A DNA stretch of 64,000 nucleotides, taken from Lichenihabitans psoromatis (GTDB lineage: Bacteria; Pseudomonadota; Alphaproteobacteria; Rhizobiales; Beijerinckiaceae). The notes beneath the pieces are model-generated. The model was not told the origin of the DNA. It saw only the letters and a program-made list of their open reading frames with translations, and did no database searches. Both the position numbers and the translations under genes were made by a program. The stretch covers positions 682,001-746,000 of the forward strand of contig NZ_CP036515.1 in assembly GCF_004323635.1 (NCBI RefSeq), given 5' to 3'. This document shows positions 1 to 11,231 of this stretch, in pieces (positions within the stretch are counted from its first letter, which is position 1; each line of letters begins with the position of its first letter).

Positions 1-51
1 GGCCAATGTAGCACCGTCCTCTAGAATGGAAGGAGATCGACGGAGGTACTG

Positions 52-846
52 ATGGCTGAGAATAATGATGCCGGCGCGTTCAACCAGAGCGACAATCCCG
101 CGCCATCTCCGATCGGCGTCCATGATGAGCCGCCGAAGGCCAAGCTGCCGTCGACAAAGGATCGCATCATCGAAGCCATGATGGAATTGGCGGCGGAGCG
201 CGATTGGAGCGACTTCGGCATTACCGACATCGCCACCCGCGCCGGTGTCTCGCTTGCGGATTTTCGCGATGCCTTCCCGTCCAAAGGGGCTGCGCTGGCC
301 GGCTTCTCCCGCAAGATCGACCGGATCGTGCTGGACGGGACGACCACGGATCTCGACGAGGAAACCGCCAAGGATCGGCTGTTCGACGTGCTAATGCGCC
401 GTCTCGACGCCATGGCACCGTATCGGCTCGGCCTCGAAAGCGTGGCCGAGTGGGTCCGGAGTGACGGGCTTGCGGCCGCCGCGCTCAATCAGGTGGCGCT
501 GAACTCCATGCGGTTCATGCTCGAAGCAGCCGGCATCGACAGCGAAGGCCGGACCGGGGCCGTGAAGCTCCAGGGACTGGTGGTCGCCTGGGCCCGCATC
601 CTCAATATTTGGCTCAACGACGACGAAACCGGGATGGCCAAGACCATGGCGGCCCTCGATCGTGAGCTCCAGCGCGGCGAGATGCTGAGCGCACGGGTGG
701 ACGACCTCGATCGTCTTGCCTCTCCCTTGCGGCTGCTCGGGCGCGCCGTGATGGACACGCGTCGGCGCATGAAGGAGCGCAAGCGAGACACATCCTCCAC
801 GTCGCGTCGCGATGCGGAATTCGACGCGATCGACCCGGAGATCTAG
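52..846 (+). CDS. TetR/AcrR-family transcriptional regulator
   Basis: Predicted 264-residue DNA-binding repressor. An acidic, low-complexity stretch of about 30 residues precedes the TetR-type helix-turn-helix (about residues 34-80; KDRIIEAMMELA, then FGITDIATRAGVS and FPSKGAALAGF). The remainder is alpha-helical and would be the ligand-binding/dimer domain; it ends in a basic Lys/Arg-rich tail. A good Shine-Dalgarno (GGAGG, about 8 bases upstream) supports the ATG at 52. The CsaA-like gene starts 4 bases after the stop, so the two are probably co-transcribed. The ligand cannot be read from the sequence. The family assignment is firm; the target is unknown. Confidence 0.85.
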   Translation: MAENNDAGAFNQSDNPAPSPIGVHDEPPKAKLPSTKDRIIEAMMELAAERDWSDFGITDIATRAGVSLADFRDAFPSKGAALAGFSRKIDRIVLDGTTTDLDEETAKDRLFDVLMRRLDAMAPYRLGLESVAEWVRSDGLAAAALNQVALNSMRFMLEAAGIDSEGRTGAVKLQGLVVAWARILNIWLNDDETGMAKTMAALDRELQRGEMLSARVDDLDRLASPLRLLGRAVMDTRRRMKERKRDTSSTSRRDAEFDAIDPEI

Positions 847-850
847 GCGC

Positions 851-1210
851 GTGGGCGAACCCACCGCGCCAGGCGCTACAATCTCCTACGACGACTTTGT
901 GACGGTGGATATCCGGGTCGGCACGGTCGTCAAGGCCGAGCCGTTTCCGCAGGCCCGCAAACCCGCCTTCAAGCTGCAGATCGATTTCGGTGAGCCGATC
1001 GGCGTCAAAAGGTCGTCGGCACAGATCACGGCGCATTATCGTCTTGAGGATCTGATCGGGCGGCAGGTTGCGGCCGTCGTCAATTTTCCGCCGCGTCAAA
1101 TCGGCCCCTTCATGTCGGAGGTGCTGACCTTGGGGTTTCCGGATGCGACCAGCGAGGTGGTGCTGATCGGCCCATCGTTGCCGGTCCCAAACGGCGGTCG
1201 CCTGTTCTGA
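851..1210 (+). CDS. csaA: tRNA-binding domain protein, CsaA-like
   Basis: A 119-residue protein made of a single OB-fold tRNA-binding domain (DFVTVDIRVGTVVKAEPFPQ, then the conserved core through AAVVNFPPRQIGPFMSEVL and a GxxLPVPNGGRLF end). CsaA proteins are dimers with tRNA-binding and chaperone-like activity linked to protein export. I chose the GTG at 851, four bases after the TetR stop. An upstream in-frame ATG at 812 would lie inside the TetR gene and add residues foreign to the family. Family members are usually 105-120 residues, so the length fits. Confidence 0.85.
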   Translation: MGEPTAPGATISYDDFVTVDIRVGTVVKAEPFPQARKPAFKLQIDFGEPIGVKRSSAQITAHYRLEDLIGRQVAAVVNFPPRQIGPFMSEVLTLGFPDATSEVVLIGPSLPVPNGGRLF

Positions 1211-1231
1211 CGACCGGCCGCCTCGCACATT

Positions 1232-2575
1232 CTACTCGGCCGCTGCTTCCAATTCGGCAACGGCGGCCGTGCCTTCCGCCGCTGGATGCTGCAGAACGTG
1301 TTTCAGACGCTCGGCATCCAACTCGCCTTCCCAGCGGCTGATCACAACCGTCGCGACGCCGTTGCCGATTAGATTGGTCAGGGCTCGGCATTCGCTCATG
1401 AATTTGTCGATCCCGACCAGAACTGCCAGCGATTGGATGGGAATGTCGGGCACGATCGCCAGCGTCGCCGCGAGCGTGATGAACCCCGCGCCCGTGACGC
1501 CCGACGCTCCCTTCGAGGTCAGCGCCGCCACCGCGATGATACCGAGTTCCTGCCCAAAGCTCAGCGGCGTGTTCGTGGCCTGCGCCAGAAACAGGATCGA
1601 GAGCGTCATGTAGATGTTGGTGCCGTCGAGATTGAAGCTATATCCGGTCGGGATCACCAGACCGACGACCGACTTCGATGCGCCGAGCCGCTGCATCTTC
1701 TGGATCATATGCGGCAGCACGGTCTCGGACGAACTGGTGCCGAGCACGATCAGCAATTCGTCTTTGATGTAGACGATGAAACGCAGGATCGAGAAGCCGC
1801 AGAGGTAGGCGATGCCTCCCAGGACGACCAGGATGAAGACCGCGCTGGTCAGGTAGAATGTGACGATCAGGAAACCGAGCCTGACCAGGGCGCCTGCCCC
1901 GAAGGCCCCGATCGTGAAGGCCATCGCGCCGAAAGCGCCGATCGGGGCGACCCGCACGATGATGCCGATGATCCGAAAAAACATCTGGCCAGCCGCGTCG
2001 ATGGCCCCAGCGATCCGCTCCCCGGTCTCGCCCATATGGGAGATCGCGACACCGCTGAGGATCGCGACGAGGAGAACCTGGAGAAGATCACCACGCGCCA
2101 GGGCATCGAAGAAGCTGGTCGGGATGATGCCGAGCAGATGCGCCGTGATATTGTCCTGCTTGGCGGCCGTTACATAGGTCGAGATCGATTGTGCGTTGAG
2201 CTTGGCCGGGTCGATATCGAACCCACGTCCTGGCTGCAGCAGCTCGGCCACCGCGATCCCCAGCACCAGGGCGATCGTCGACACGACCTCGAAATAGACA
2301 AGGGCCTTGAGCCCGACGCGCCCGACGCGGCCAAGATCGCCCATCGTGGCGATGCCATGCACCACGGTGCAGAAGATGACTGGCGCGATCATCATGCGGA
2401 TCAACGCCACGAAAGCATCGCCGAGCGGCTTCATGGCGGCGCCTGTTTGCGGGGCCAGCACGCCCAAAGCGATCCCGAGCGCGATGGCGATCAACACTTG
2501 AATGTAGAGGATCATATACCAGGGCTTAGCGATCCGTTCCGGACCGGTCCGCCTTGCGCTGACTGAAGCATCCAT
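1232..2575 (-). CDS. dctA: Dicarboxylate/amino acid:cation symporter (DctA-like)
   Basis: A 447-residue inner-membrane secondary transporter of the DAACS (glutamate/C4-dicarboxylate:H+ or Na+) family. Hallmarks are visible: the serine-rich re-entrant loop ([13 protein letters not shown]) and the substrate-site helix ([13 protein letters not shown]). Multiple hydrophobic segments begin right after a short basic N-terminus. DctA in rhizobia imports succinate, fumarate and malate. ATG 2575 is preferred over an in-frame GTG at 2593 because GGTGGG lies just upstream of it. The MFS gene upstream on the same strand ends 41 bases away, so co-transcription is possible. No dctBD two-component genes are nearby. 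Substrate is inferred from family. Confidence 0.85.
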   Translation of the reverse strand: MDASVSARRTGPERIAKPWYMILYIQVLIAIALGIALGVLAPQTGAAMKPLGDAFVALIRMMIAPVIFCTVVHGIATMGDLGRVGRVGLKALVYFEVVSTIALVLGIAVAELLQPGRGFDIDPAKLNAQSISTYVTAAKQDNITAHLLGIIPTSFFDALARGDLLQVLLVAILSGVAISHMGETGERIAGAIDAAGQMFFRIIGIIVRVAPIGAFGAMAFTIGAFGAGALVRLGFLIVTFYLTSAVFILVVLGGIAYLCGFSILRFIVYIKDELLIVLGTSSSETVLPHMIQKMQRLGASKSVVGLVIPTGYSFNLDGTNIYMTLSILFLAQATNTPLSFGQELGIIAVAALTSKGASGVTGAGFITLAATLAIVPDIPIQSLAVLVGIDKFMSECRALTNLIGNGVATVVISRWEGELDAERLKHVLQHPAAEGTAAVAELEAAAE

Positions 2576-2616
2576 TCTCGTGTTCCCACCCACGCGTCGC
2601 GCCTATTGCTTTTGAC

Positions 2617-4116
2617 TCATTCGATCATGATGGGAAGGGGTTCGCCAGCCTTTTCGCTTGTTTTCGCCTGCCCGCGGAGGGGGCGCTGCTGCATCAGCGC
2701 GAGCCAGAGCAAGGCGAGGATCAGGCTGATGTCGGCGGCCGCGAAGACGACCTGGAAGGTGCGCGAGAGTTGAGCGAGATCGGCTGCCCCTAACGGGCTG
2801 CTGTTCCCGATCCCGATCGCCTTGACGCCACCGCCCCCGATCACGATCGTCCCGAAGACAGCCACGATCAACGCGCCTCCGAGCGAGCGGAAAAAGTTCA
2901 TGGTCGCGGTTGCGGTACCGAGTTGGTGATGCGCCACCGCGTTCTGAATCGCGATGGTGGCGAGCGGCAGGATCGTGCCGAGGCCCAGGCTGATCAGCAA
3001 CAGCATCACTTCCAGCGCCGCCAGCGGCAGAGCCGGAGCCGCCAGCGCCAAGACCGCACATGTGACGACGCTGATCACCATGCCGATCAACGGCAGCCGC
3101 TTATAATGCGTGAAATACATCATCGACCGACCCGAGATAGTGGCGCCTGCGACCGTCCCGATCATCAGCGGAACGAGTGCGATGCCGGATTGACTGGCCG
3201 TGAGGCCCAGCACGCCCTCGAGATAGATCGGAACGTAGATCGTCAGTCCGATGAACGTGCCCATGGCGAAACACGCCGCCAGCGTCCCCGTGGCCACAAC
3301 CTGATCGCCGAGCACGGCGAGCGGGATGAGCGGTTCGCGCGCCATCCGGAGACGAACCACGAAGCCGGCCCAGGCGACGATCGAAAGGCCCAACAGGGTG
3401 AGCACGCGCGGTGATCCCCACGGATAGCGGATGCCGCCCCAACTGAGCGCCAGCAAGAGACTGACGGTTGCGACAACGAGGATCGCGGCGCCGAGAAAGT
3501 CGATCGAGTGGCGCCTCTCATGCCGAGGTAGAAGCCGCAGCTTGCCGTTCGTCATCAGAAAAGCCGCTAGACCGATCGGCAGGTTGATCCAGAATATCAG
3601 TGACCAGTGAAAGTGTTCAGCGAAAAAACCGCCGAGCAGCGGCCCTGCCAGCGACGATAAAGCGAACACGCTGGCGATGAAGACTTGATATCGCGCTCTC
3701 TCGCGTGGTGACAGAATATCGCCCAAGATGGTCTGCGCCAGCGATATCAAACCGCCGCCGCCGAGACCCTGAACGCCGCGCGCGAGCGCGAGCGCCACCA
3801 TGGTCGGCGCGAGCGCACAGGCGAGCGAGCCTATGATGAACAAGATGATGGCGATCAACAGCGCAATACGACGACCGTGGATATCGCTGAATTTGCCGTA
3901 GAGCGGCGTGACGGCCGTGGAGGCAAGCAGATAGGCCGTGACGATCCAGGGCAGATTTTCAGCGTCGCCCAATTCTCGTCCGATGGTGGGCATCGCTGTC
4001 GCTACGATCGTCTGGTCGAGTGCAGCCAGGAGCATGGCCATCATAAGCCCGATGATGATCGATCGGATCTCGTCGGGCTGTAGAGCGGGGCGTGGAGGAA
4101 ACGCTGAATCGGTCAT
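2617..4116 (-). CDS. MFS transporter, DHA2 (14-TM, EmrB/QacA-like) family
   Basis: A 499-residue proton-driven exporter. The first helix carries the DHA2 motif (LDQTIVATAMPTIG). The loop between helices 2 and 3 has the MFS motif A region (GKFSDIHGRRIAL). Hydrophobicity suggests 14 transmembrane segments, the number typical of DHA2 drug exporters, and the length fits the family (about 480-520). There is no adjacent membrane-fusion (EmrA-like) gene, so it probably acts alone in the inner membrane. The exported compound cannot be deduced. Confidence 0.85.
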   Translation of the reverse strand: MTDSAFPPRPALQPDEIRSIIIGLMMAMLLAALDQTIVATAMPTIGRELGDAENLPWIVTAYLLASTAVTPLYGKFSDIHGRRIALLIAIILFIIGSLACALAPTMVALALARGVQGLGGGGLISLAQTILGDILSPRERARYQVFIASVFALSSLAGPLLGGFFAEHFHWSLIFWINLPIGLAAFLMTNGKLRLLPRHERRHSIDFLGAAILVVATVSLLLALSWGGIRYPWGSPRVLTLLGLSIVAWAGFVVRLRMAREPLIPLAVLGDQVVATGTLAACFAMGTFIGLTIYVPIYLEGVLGLTASQSGIALVPLMIGTVAGATISGRSMMYFTHYKRLPLIGMVISVVTCAVLALAAPALPLAALEVMLLLISLGLGTILPLATIAIQNAVAHHQLGTATATMNFFRSLGGALIVAVFGTIVIGGGGVKAIGIGNSSPLGAADLAQLSRTFQVVFAAADISLILALLWLALMQQRPLRGQAKTSEKAGEPLPIMIE

Positions 4117-4224
4117 CGGTTGCCGTGCGGCCTTTGCTTGTGGAACCGGATTATCGAAGCTGGCATTCGTCTTTGTCGGTCGTCGGGCACGGGGGCTTCA
4201 GGCGATCCCGAACAGGTTCAGAAT

Positions 4225-4249
4225 GGAACCATTCGGTCCAGTAGTCGTT
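4225..4249 (+). promoter_or_regulatory. Candidate sigma-EcfG (general stress response) promoter
   Basis: GGAAC at 4225-4229 and CGTT at 4246-4249 are separated by 16 bases, matching the alphaproteobacterial EcfG consensus GGAAC-N16/18-CGTT. It points toward the HWE-family kinase 280 bases downstream, a kinase family often tied to the general stress response. The match is seen in sequence; promoter activity is inferred. The long leader is unusual and contains a 53-codon ORF. Confidence 0.5.
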
Positions 4250-4371
4250 CCGAATCAAGGCGTGTAAAAGGTGGCAATCTCGCCGGACATCAAGCCGGAT
4301 TGAATGCTAGTCGAGCGCGATCGTCGGGAGTTCCGGATCGTGCCGCCCTGCGTGGTCAGATAGGCATCGTC

Positions 4372-4533
4372 ATGTCCTTTGCGTCAGTTCAACACCTTAG
4401 CGTGAAGGGAAGCGTTCGAGACAAGGCTTGCCTCGTGCAAATGGGTTCGAACGACGTCGAGACGGCATTTCCAGATGGCACGACGGCAGTGGCTTCGGAC
4501 TTATCCGGTCGGCGTTTCCTAGGTCGGCAATGA
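4372..4533 (+). CDS. Possible 53-residue leader ORF upstream of HWE kinase
   Basis: ATG at 4372 opens 53 codons that end in a TGA overlapping the ATG of the following kinase gene (ATGA at 4530-4533), an arrangement typical of translational coupling. The product (begins MSFASVQHLSVKG) resembles nothing I recognise. It lacks the helix pattern of NepR, the small anti-sigma factor often found near such kinases. It could be chance: the whole 4117-4529 stretch (413 bases) otherwise holds only the EcfG-like promoter and no other supportable gene. Confidence 0.25.
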   Translation: MSFASVQHLSVKGSVRDKACLVQMGSNDVETAFPDGTTAVASDLSGRRFLGRQ

Positions 4534-5600
4534 CGGCGCGTTCTCGAGAGGATCAGATCCAGATCGCGGATGCCAATCGCATGTCGAGCGACACATCGAA
4601 AACGGCGTTGAACGATAAAGAGCGTCTTGAGTTCGCGCTGGACGCGACCGCAACAGGATTTTGGAGTTACGATCGCTCGACCGACACCTTTGATGTCGAC
4701 CGTCGGATGCAGGCCCTCTTGGGAATGACGGGCAAAGCCTTGGTCACGAAAAACGAATGGCTTGAGGCCTTGTCGCCGACGGACGCTCTGGTGTTCTCTG
4801 CTTTTCTCAACGCGGCCTCGCGGGGAGAAGCAACGTCGGATGATCTGGAGCTTCGATTTCGTCGCTTCGATATGGGACCAGATCGTTGGCTGGCCTTACG
4901 GGCGAAGTCGATGCCACAACAGGATGGTGCTGAGATCGTCGGCACCGCTCGCGACATCTCGGACGTGCGGTTGCACCACGAACAGGTGCATGTGCTCATG
5001 CGCGAGGTCACGCATCGATCCAAAAACCTGCTGGCGATCATTCAGGCGATGGCGCGACAGACCGTGAAGGACAGCTTGACGGCGGCGGACTTCGAACGTC
5101 GCTTTTCCGCGCGCCTTCGTGGCCTGTCGTTTTCGCACGAAATCCTAGCGGCGCAGGACTGGCGCGGCGCCTCGTTGATCGATCTCGCGCATGGGCATCT
5201 CAGCGCCATGATCGAACAGCATGGAGAGCGCGTGAGCATCACGGGTCCGGCGATCTTCATTCGCCCCGAGGCGGCTCAGAATATTGGGCTTGCGCTCAAT
5301 GAATTGACCAGCAACGCGATGCGGTTCGGCGCCTTGTCGGGCCCGGCGGGCCGGGTCGCGGTCGAATGGAGCCTCGAGGCCGACCAATCCGGCGAACCGC
5401 GTTGGCTGCATGTGCTTTGGAACGAATTCGGCGGCCTTGCGATCGAACCCCCGCTGCGCCAGGGGTTTGGGCATAAGGTCATGGAGCGCGTCGTCGCCCG
5501 CGCGCTGGATGGTATCGCGAACATGACGTTTGCGCCCACCGGGCTGCAATGGTCCCTGCGGATCCCACTTCACCACCTGATGATCGAGGACGACGTCTAG
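4530..5600 (+). CDS. PAS-domain HWE-family sensor histidine kinase
   Basis: A 356-residue cytoplasmic kinase with no membrane segments. A PAS domain (about residues 30-150, LEFALDATATGFWSYD to GTARDISDV) is followed by the HWE dimerisation/phospho-acceptor helix (REVTHRSKNLLAIIQA, His about residue 162). The catalytic domain has the N-box (ALNELTSNAMRFGA) and the WNEFGG segment that gives the WxE of the HWE class. The gene may start at ATG 4530 or ATG 4581. No receiver is fused and no response regulator is adjacent, so it is an orphan kinase. In alphaproteobacteria such kinases often feed PhyR or single-domain receivers. The signal is unknown. Confidence 0.85.
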   Translation: MTARSREDQIQIADANRMSSDTSKTALNDKERLEFALDATATGFWSYDRSTDTFDVDRRMQALLGMTGKALVTKNEWLEALSPTDALVFSAFLNAASRGEATSDDLELRFRRFDMGPDRWLALRAKSMPQQDGAEIVGTARDISDVRLHHEQVHVLMREVTHRSKNLLAIIQAMARQTVKDSLTAADFERRFSARLRGLSFSHEILAAQDWRGASLIDLAHGHLSAMIEQHGERVSITGPAIFIRPEAAQNIGLALNELTSNAMRFGALSGPAGRVAVEWSLEADQSGEPRWLHVLWNEFGGLAIEPPLRQGFGHKVMERVVARALDGIANMTFAPTGLQWSLRIPLHHLMIEDDV

Positions 5601-5645
5601 GGGCGAACGCGACGTCGCGCGCCACGCCCTTCGCGCCGTCAAACG

Positions 5646-5675
5646 CAATCGAGGCCGCATCCGCGACCTCGATTG
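5646..5675. terminator. Hairpin between convergent genes (possible bidirectional terminator)
   Basis: CAATCGAGG (5646-5654) and CCTCGATTG (5667-5675) form a perfect 9-base-pair stem with a 12-base loop, in the 98-base gap where the HWE kinase gene (plus) and typA (minus) converge. No long U-tract follows on either strand, so intrinsic termination is plausible but not certain. Confidence 0.45.
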
Positions 5676-5698
5676 GTTATCCCGCTGAACTCAGGCGA

Positions 5699-7522
<1,824 letters not shown>

Positions 7523-7711
7523 GATTCAAATCTTGATGTCGAGTGAGAGCGCGCGCACGGTTGACGCACCCGAAGGGTCTTTTGGGCGGAAACAAAACAG
7601 GCATCGGCCCGCAGACGCTTCTCGCAAATGCGAAAGTGTCCTAGCCGACACAGCAGGATTTGCAACCTCGATCGCGCGAACGGGGCTCAAACGCCGCCGA
7701 AAGCGTCGAAT

Positions 7712-8923
7712 TTAGCTCTCTTTCGCTGACATCCGGCGCTGTCCCAAGCCGTGCAGGTGGAGACCAAGAGCCGCGACCACAAGAGCCACCCCGAACCAGC
7801 AAACCGCCGGCCAGCCACCCTGATGCCAGCAAATCGTAGCGCCGGCGGACCCTGCGGCACCGCCCAGGAACATCCCGCCGACCAGGATGGTGTTCAGCCG
7901 ATTGCGCGCGTCCGGCCGGAGCGAATAGACGATATGTTGGTTCGACACCAAGGCGCCCTGTTCACCGATATCGAGCAAAAGGACGCCGACGATCAACCCA
8001 GCAATGGAGCCCCACAGTCCAAACACGGCCCATGAGAGCACCATCACGACGATCCCGAGCCCAATGGCGACATGTGGTCCCCGACGATCCGCCATCCGGC
8101 CCGCGACAGGCGCGATCAACACGCCAATGGCGCCGACAAGGCCGAACAAACCGGCGACATCGGCCCCCATATGATACGGCGGCTGTTCAAGCCGAAGCGC
8201 CAGAATGGTCCAGAACACGCTGAACGAGGCGAACAGAAGGGTCTGGATCGCCGTCGCGCGACCCAAGTCCGCCTCGGTCCGCAGCAGTCCCCATAAGGAG
8301 CCCAGCAGCGTCCAGTATGAGTCCTTGGTCTTTGGCGCACTACGCGGCAGCACCGCGGCCAGTAGTGCAGTGACGGCCAGCATGATGCCGATGGCGACGA
8401 CGAACATCATGCGCCATCCAAACCAGTGCCCGATGAAGCCCGCGAGGGTCCGGCCGGAAAGAATGCCGCAGAGCAAGCCGCTCATGACAGTGCCGATCAC
8501 GACGCCGCGCTTGTCCGGCTCGGCAAGCTCCGCCGCGAAGGGGACGATTTGTTGCGCCATCGTGGCGAAGATGCCCACCAGAATTGAACCGGCCACCATC
8601 AAGGCAGGGGTCGGGGCGATCGCAACGACCAGCAGCGCGAGGCACAGCACGGCGGACTGCACGAGGATGAGACGACGTCGCTCGACCCGGTCGCCGAGCG
8701 GGACCAAAAGAAAAATCCCCGCTGCGTAACCGAGTTGGGTCGCGGTCGGTACGAAGCCGACGAGGCCCTCTTGCCCCGGAAAGTCATGCTCCATCACGCC
8801 GAGTAACGGCTGATTGTAATAAATGTTGGCGACCGCCGCACCGCAGGCAAGCGCCATGACGAACGTCAAGGTGCGGCTCAGGCCCGCCCCTGCCTGAAGG
8901 GCGCCGCGCGGTTGCTGGTTCAT
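7712..8923 (-). CDS. MFS transporter (12-TM)
   Basis: A 403-residue major facilitator with about 12 predicted helices. The first helix contains ANIYYNQPLL, which is typical of a subgroup of sugar/drug efflux MFS proteins. Motif A appears as PLGDRVERRRLIL after helix 2, and a second copy is in the C-terminal half (GRMADRRGPH). No regulator is adjacent and the substrate is unknown. The 189-base gap to typA has a small GTGTC/GACAC inverted repeat but nothing I can call confidently. Confidence 0.85.
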   Translation of the reverse strand: MNQQPRGALQAGAGLSRTLTFVMALACGAAVANIYYNQPLLGVMEHDFPGQEGLVGFVPTATQLGYAAGIFLLVPLGDRVERRRLILVQSAVLCLALLVVAIAPTPALMVAGSILVGIFATMAQQIVPFAAELAEPDKRGVVIGTVMSGLLCGILSGRTLAGFIGHWFGWRMMFVVAIGIMLAVTALLAAVLPRSAPKTKDSYWTLLGSLWGLLRTEADLGRATAIQTLLFASFSVFWTILALRLEQPPYHMGADVAGLFGLVGAIGVLIAPVAGRMADRRGPHVAIGLGIVVMVLSWAVFGLWGSIAGLIVGVLLLDIGEQGALVSNQHIVYSLRPDARNRLNTILVGGMFLGGAAGSAGATICWHQGGWPAVCWFGVALVVAALGLHLHGLGQRRMSAKES

Positions 8924-9065
8924 GGTCTGCCGATCTCACGACGATCCGGAAAGCCGATGCCTTACATGCATTGGCGGCCAAGAACCAATGCCGGAACGCA
9001 CCAGCAGCCATCCGAATGATCGATCGAGCTTTGGGCGTGGCGGCGCCGGTGCGACGCTTCGATCG

Positions 9066-9305
9066 TCAATGCGACGTCGGGGTGCCGGCCTTCGGATGAA
9101 ACAGACGATTGACCGCATCGGCCGTGAGGCTGCCGGCCGATTCGGCTTCCGCGGCGCTCTGAACGTGGAAAATGAACTTTCCGTTCCGATCATAGACGTT
9201 GCCATTCCGGCAAGTCCCGATTTTCTGCTCGGATGCGTCATAGACGTCGCCGTCTTTCACGCGCGCCACAATGGCGCCTTCGCTGTCCAAAATGCGGTCG
9301 ATCAT
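9066..9305 (-). CDS. Small conserved hypothetical protein with GxVYD repeats
   Basis: A 79-residue soluble protein with a strong Shine-Dalgarno (GGGGAGG six bases before the ATG at 9305). The first half contains repeated short strands, each ending in a glycine turn: VKDGDVYDASEQKIG and CRNGNVYDRNGKFI. These resemble the small '4-fold beta flap' type of bacterial protein, although I assign this only by pattern. The C-terminal 30 residues look helical and disordered. No signal peptide is visible. It is transcribed toward the MFS gene, with a 142-base gap between them. Function is unknown. Confidence 0.6.
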   Translation of the reverse strand: MIDRILDSEGAIVARVKDGDVYDASEQKIGTCRNGNVYDRNGKFIFHVQSAAEAESAGSLTADAVNRLFHPKAGTPTSH

Positions 9306-9672
9306 GAGATCCTCCCCAGGGCACGGTTTGCCGGCGACACGATGGAGCTGTTGGCCGAGCCCTCCCTTATAGACTCAGGAGGAACGCCCCCGCTTGTCAA
9401 TCGACAATCGCGATTGGGCCGATGAAGGATTGACGACACTGCGGCCATCATCGACGCGGTTGCCGATCCGGCGGCCAAGCGCGGGCCCTGCAACAAACCG
9501 CAGGGCTTCCAAGAAGCGGCGCCTCGCCAACGGCCTTCCCAACGACCCGCCCGCTCGGCTTGCTGCGCGGGAACGAACCGCCTAGGATCGATGGTCATAG
9601 TCGCAACATCGACGACGCAAGGCCGCTGATCGATCGAGCACGGCAGCGAAAAGACGGCGGAAGTCAAGACGA
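9306..9672. other. Divergent intergenic region with overlapping palindromes
   Basis: This 367-base stretch separates the GxVYD gene (minus) from the murA-upstream gene (plus). Short ORFs here on both strands have no recognisable product. Two overlapping palindromes occur: TTGTC-AATC-GACAA (9395-9408) and CAATCGCGATTG (9406-9417). They could be an operator, but no regulator gene is adjacent. Otherwise I see nothing supportable. Confidence 0.3.
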
Positions 9673-9840
9673 ATGACGGTCGAACAGGATGAACCGAGGC
9701 CGGTGCGGTTGAGCGCGGCAGCGGCTGAACGCGAGGCGCGCCGGACCGTCGAGCGCGAGGCGCGCTTAGCCGAGGCGTTGCGCGAAAACCTTAAACGTCG
9801 CAAGGCGCAGGCGCGAACCCGCAGCGCCAACGACATCTAA
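9673..9840 (+). CDS. 55-residue conserved hypothetical protein upstream of murA
   Basis: ATG 9673 to TAA 9840. The product is highly charged and alpha-helical: an Ala/Glu/Arg-rich helix followed by a basic end with ALRENLKRRKAQAR. Very similar short proteins with this RxNLxRRKAQxR ending are commonly annotated just upstream of murA in Hyphomicrobiales, which is why I consider the ORF real despite its length. The basic amphipathic character suggests nucleic-acid or membrane-surface binding, but that is a guess. The gap to murA is 95 bases, so they may share a transcript. Confidence 0.6.
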   Translation: MTVEQDEPRPVRLSAAAAEREARRTVEREARLAEALRENLKRRKAQARTRSANDI

Positions 9841-9935
9841 GCGCCCCCTTTTAGGCCCGGTCACTCGAGGCGCCCCGCCAAGCGACGTGATGTCGGACGG
9901 GGCCGGACCGACAGCCAGACATCAAGCGAGGAACA

Positions 9936-11231
9936 ATGGATCGAATTCGCATCGTTGGCGGTCACCAGTTGAACGGCAGCATCCAGATCTCCGGAGCCAA
10001 GAACGCCGCGCTTCCTCTGATGATCGCGAGCCTGCTGACCGACGAAGCTTTGACGTTGGAAAATCTCCCGCGCCTCGCCGACGTCAGCATGCTGGTCCGC
10101 ATCCTCGGCAACCATGGCGTCGATTATTCGATCAACGGCAAACGGCCAGGCGAGGCCGCCATTGCGGGACAGACCGTCCATCTGAGAGCGGAGCGGATCG
10201 TCGACACAACCGCACCTTACGACCTTGTCTCCAAGATGCGGGCGAGCTTCTGGGTCGTGGCACCGCTGCTGGCCCGCATGGGCGAAGCGCGTGTGTCGCT
10301 GCCCGGCGGCTGTGCCATCGGCACTCGCCCGGTCGACCTGCTGCTGATGGCTTTGGAGCGGCTCGGCGCCGATATCGAGATCGAGAACGGCTACGTCATC
10401 GCGAAGGCGCCACATGGCCTTACGGGCGCCGAGATCGAATTTCCAAAGGTCACGGTCGGCGGCACGCATACGGCCCTGATGGCGGCGGTGCTGGCGCATG
10501 GCAAGACGGTGCTGATCAACCCGGCGCGTGAGCCGGAAGTCGTCGATCTCGCCGAATGCCTGATCAAAATGGGCGCCAAGATCAAGGGCGCCGGAACCTC
10601 GGTCATCGAGATCGACGGTGTCGCAAAGCTCGGAGGGGCTCGCCACACGGTGCTGCCCGACCGGATCGAAACCGGCACCTATGCAATGGCGGTGGCTATG
10701 ACGGGTGGCGACGTCATGCTGCAAGGCGCGCGTCCGGAATTGCTGCAAGGCGCTCTCGACTCACTGGTCCAAGCCGGCGCCAAGGTGTCGGCCACCAACG
10801 AGGGCCTCCGCATTCAGCGCAATGGCGCGGGTATTTCGCCGGTCGATATCACGACCGAGCCGTTCCCCGGCTTTCCGACCGATCTGCAGGCCCAGTTCAT
10901 GGCTCTCATGACGCGAGCCGGCGGCTCGTCCCGTATCCGCGAGACGATCTTCGAAAATCGGTTCATGCATGTCAGTGAGTTGAGCCGCCTCGGCGCGCGC
11001 ATTCGGCTCGAGGGCGATGCGGCGATCGTCGATGGCGTCGATAAGCTGAATGGCGCACAGGTAATGGCGACGGATCTGCGCGCCTCGGTGTCGCTGGTGA
11101 TCGCTGCGCTTGCGGCAGAGGGAGAGACGACGGTCAGCCGCGTCTACCACCTCGATCGCGGCTTCGAGCATCTCGAGCACAAACTCGGTCAATGCGGCGC
11201 GCACATCGAGCGGCTCTCCAACCCGGGCTGA
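9936..11231 (+). CDS. murA: UDP-N-acetylglucosamine 1-carboxyvinyltransferase MurA
   Basis: A 431-residue cytoplasmic enzyme catalysing the first committed step of peptidoglycan synthesis: transfer of enolpyruvate from PEP to UDP-GlcNAc. The N-terminus ([21 protein letters not shown]) has the conserved KN pair. The flexible active-site loop carries the catalytic Cys in [14 protein letters not shown], the residue fosfomycin alkylates. Length and the two-domain inside-out barrel pattern fit the family. It heads the housekeeping run murA-DUF2948-hisD-UPF0262-phosphatase. Confidence 0.97.
   Translation: MDRIRIVGGHQLNGSIQISGAKNAALPLMIASLLTDEALTLENLPRLADVSMLVRILGNHGVDYSINGKRPGEAAIAGQTVHLRAERIVDTTAPYDLVSKMRASFWVVAPLLARMGEARVSLPGGCAIGTRPVDLLLMALERLGADIEIENGYVIAKAPHGLTGAEIEFPKVTVGGTHTALMAAVLAHGKTVLINPAREPEVVDLAECLIKMGAKIKGAGTSVIEIDGVAKLGGARHTVLPDRIETGTYAMAVAMTGGDVMLQGARPELLQGALDSLVQAGAKVSATNEGLRIQRNGAGISPVDITTEPFPGFPTDLQAQFMALMTRAGGSSRIRETIFENRFMHVSELSRLGARIRLEGDAAIVDGVDKLNGAQVMATDLRASVSLVIAALAAEGETTVSRVYHLDRGFEHLEHKLGQCGAHIERLSNPG

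Noticed and set aside
1433..2566. 377-codon plus-strand open frame opposite dctA
   Set aside because: Extremely charged, without hydrophobic core; it mirrors the symporter gene.
4441..4460. tRNA-like TTCGAA segment
   Set aside because: No acceptor, D or anticodon arms surround it; no tRNA was found anywhere in the window.
4372..4533. Reading the leader ORF as the anti-sigma factor NepR
   Set aside because: Length is similar but the conserved NepR helices are not present.
9302..9667. 121-codon minus-strand frame and 63-codon plus-strand frame in the 9.3-9.7 kb gap
   Set aside because: No homology I recognise, no ribosome-binding site, and the minus frame overlaps the start of the GxVYD gene.
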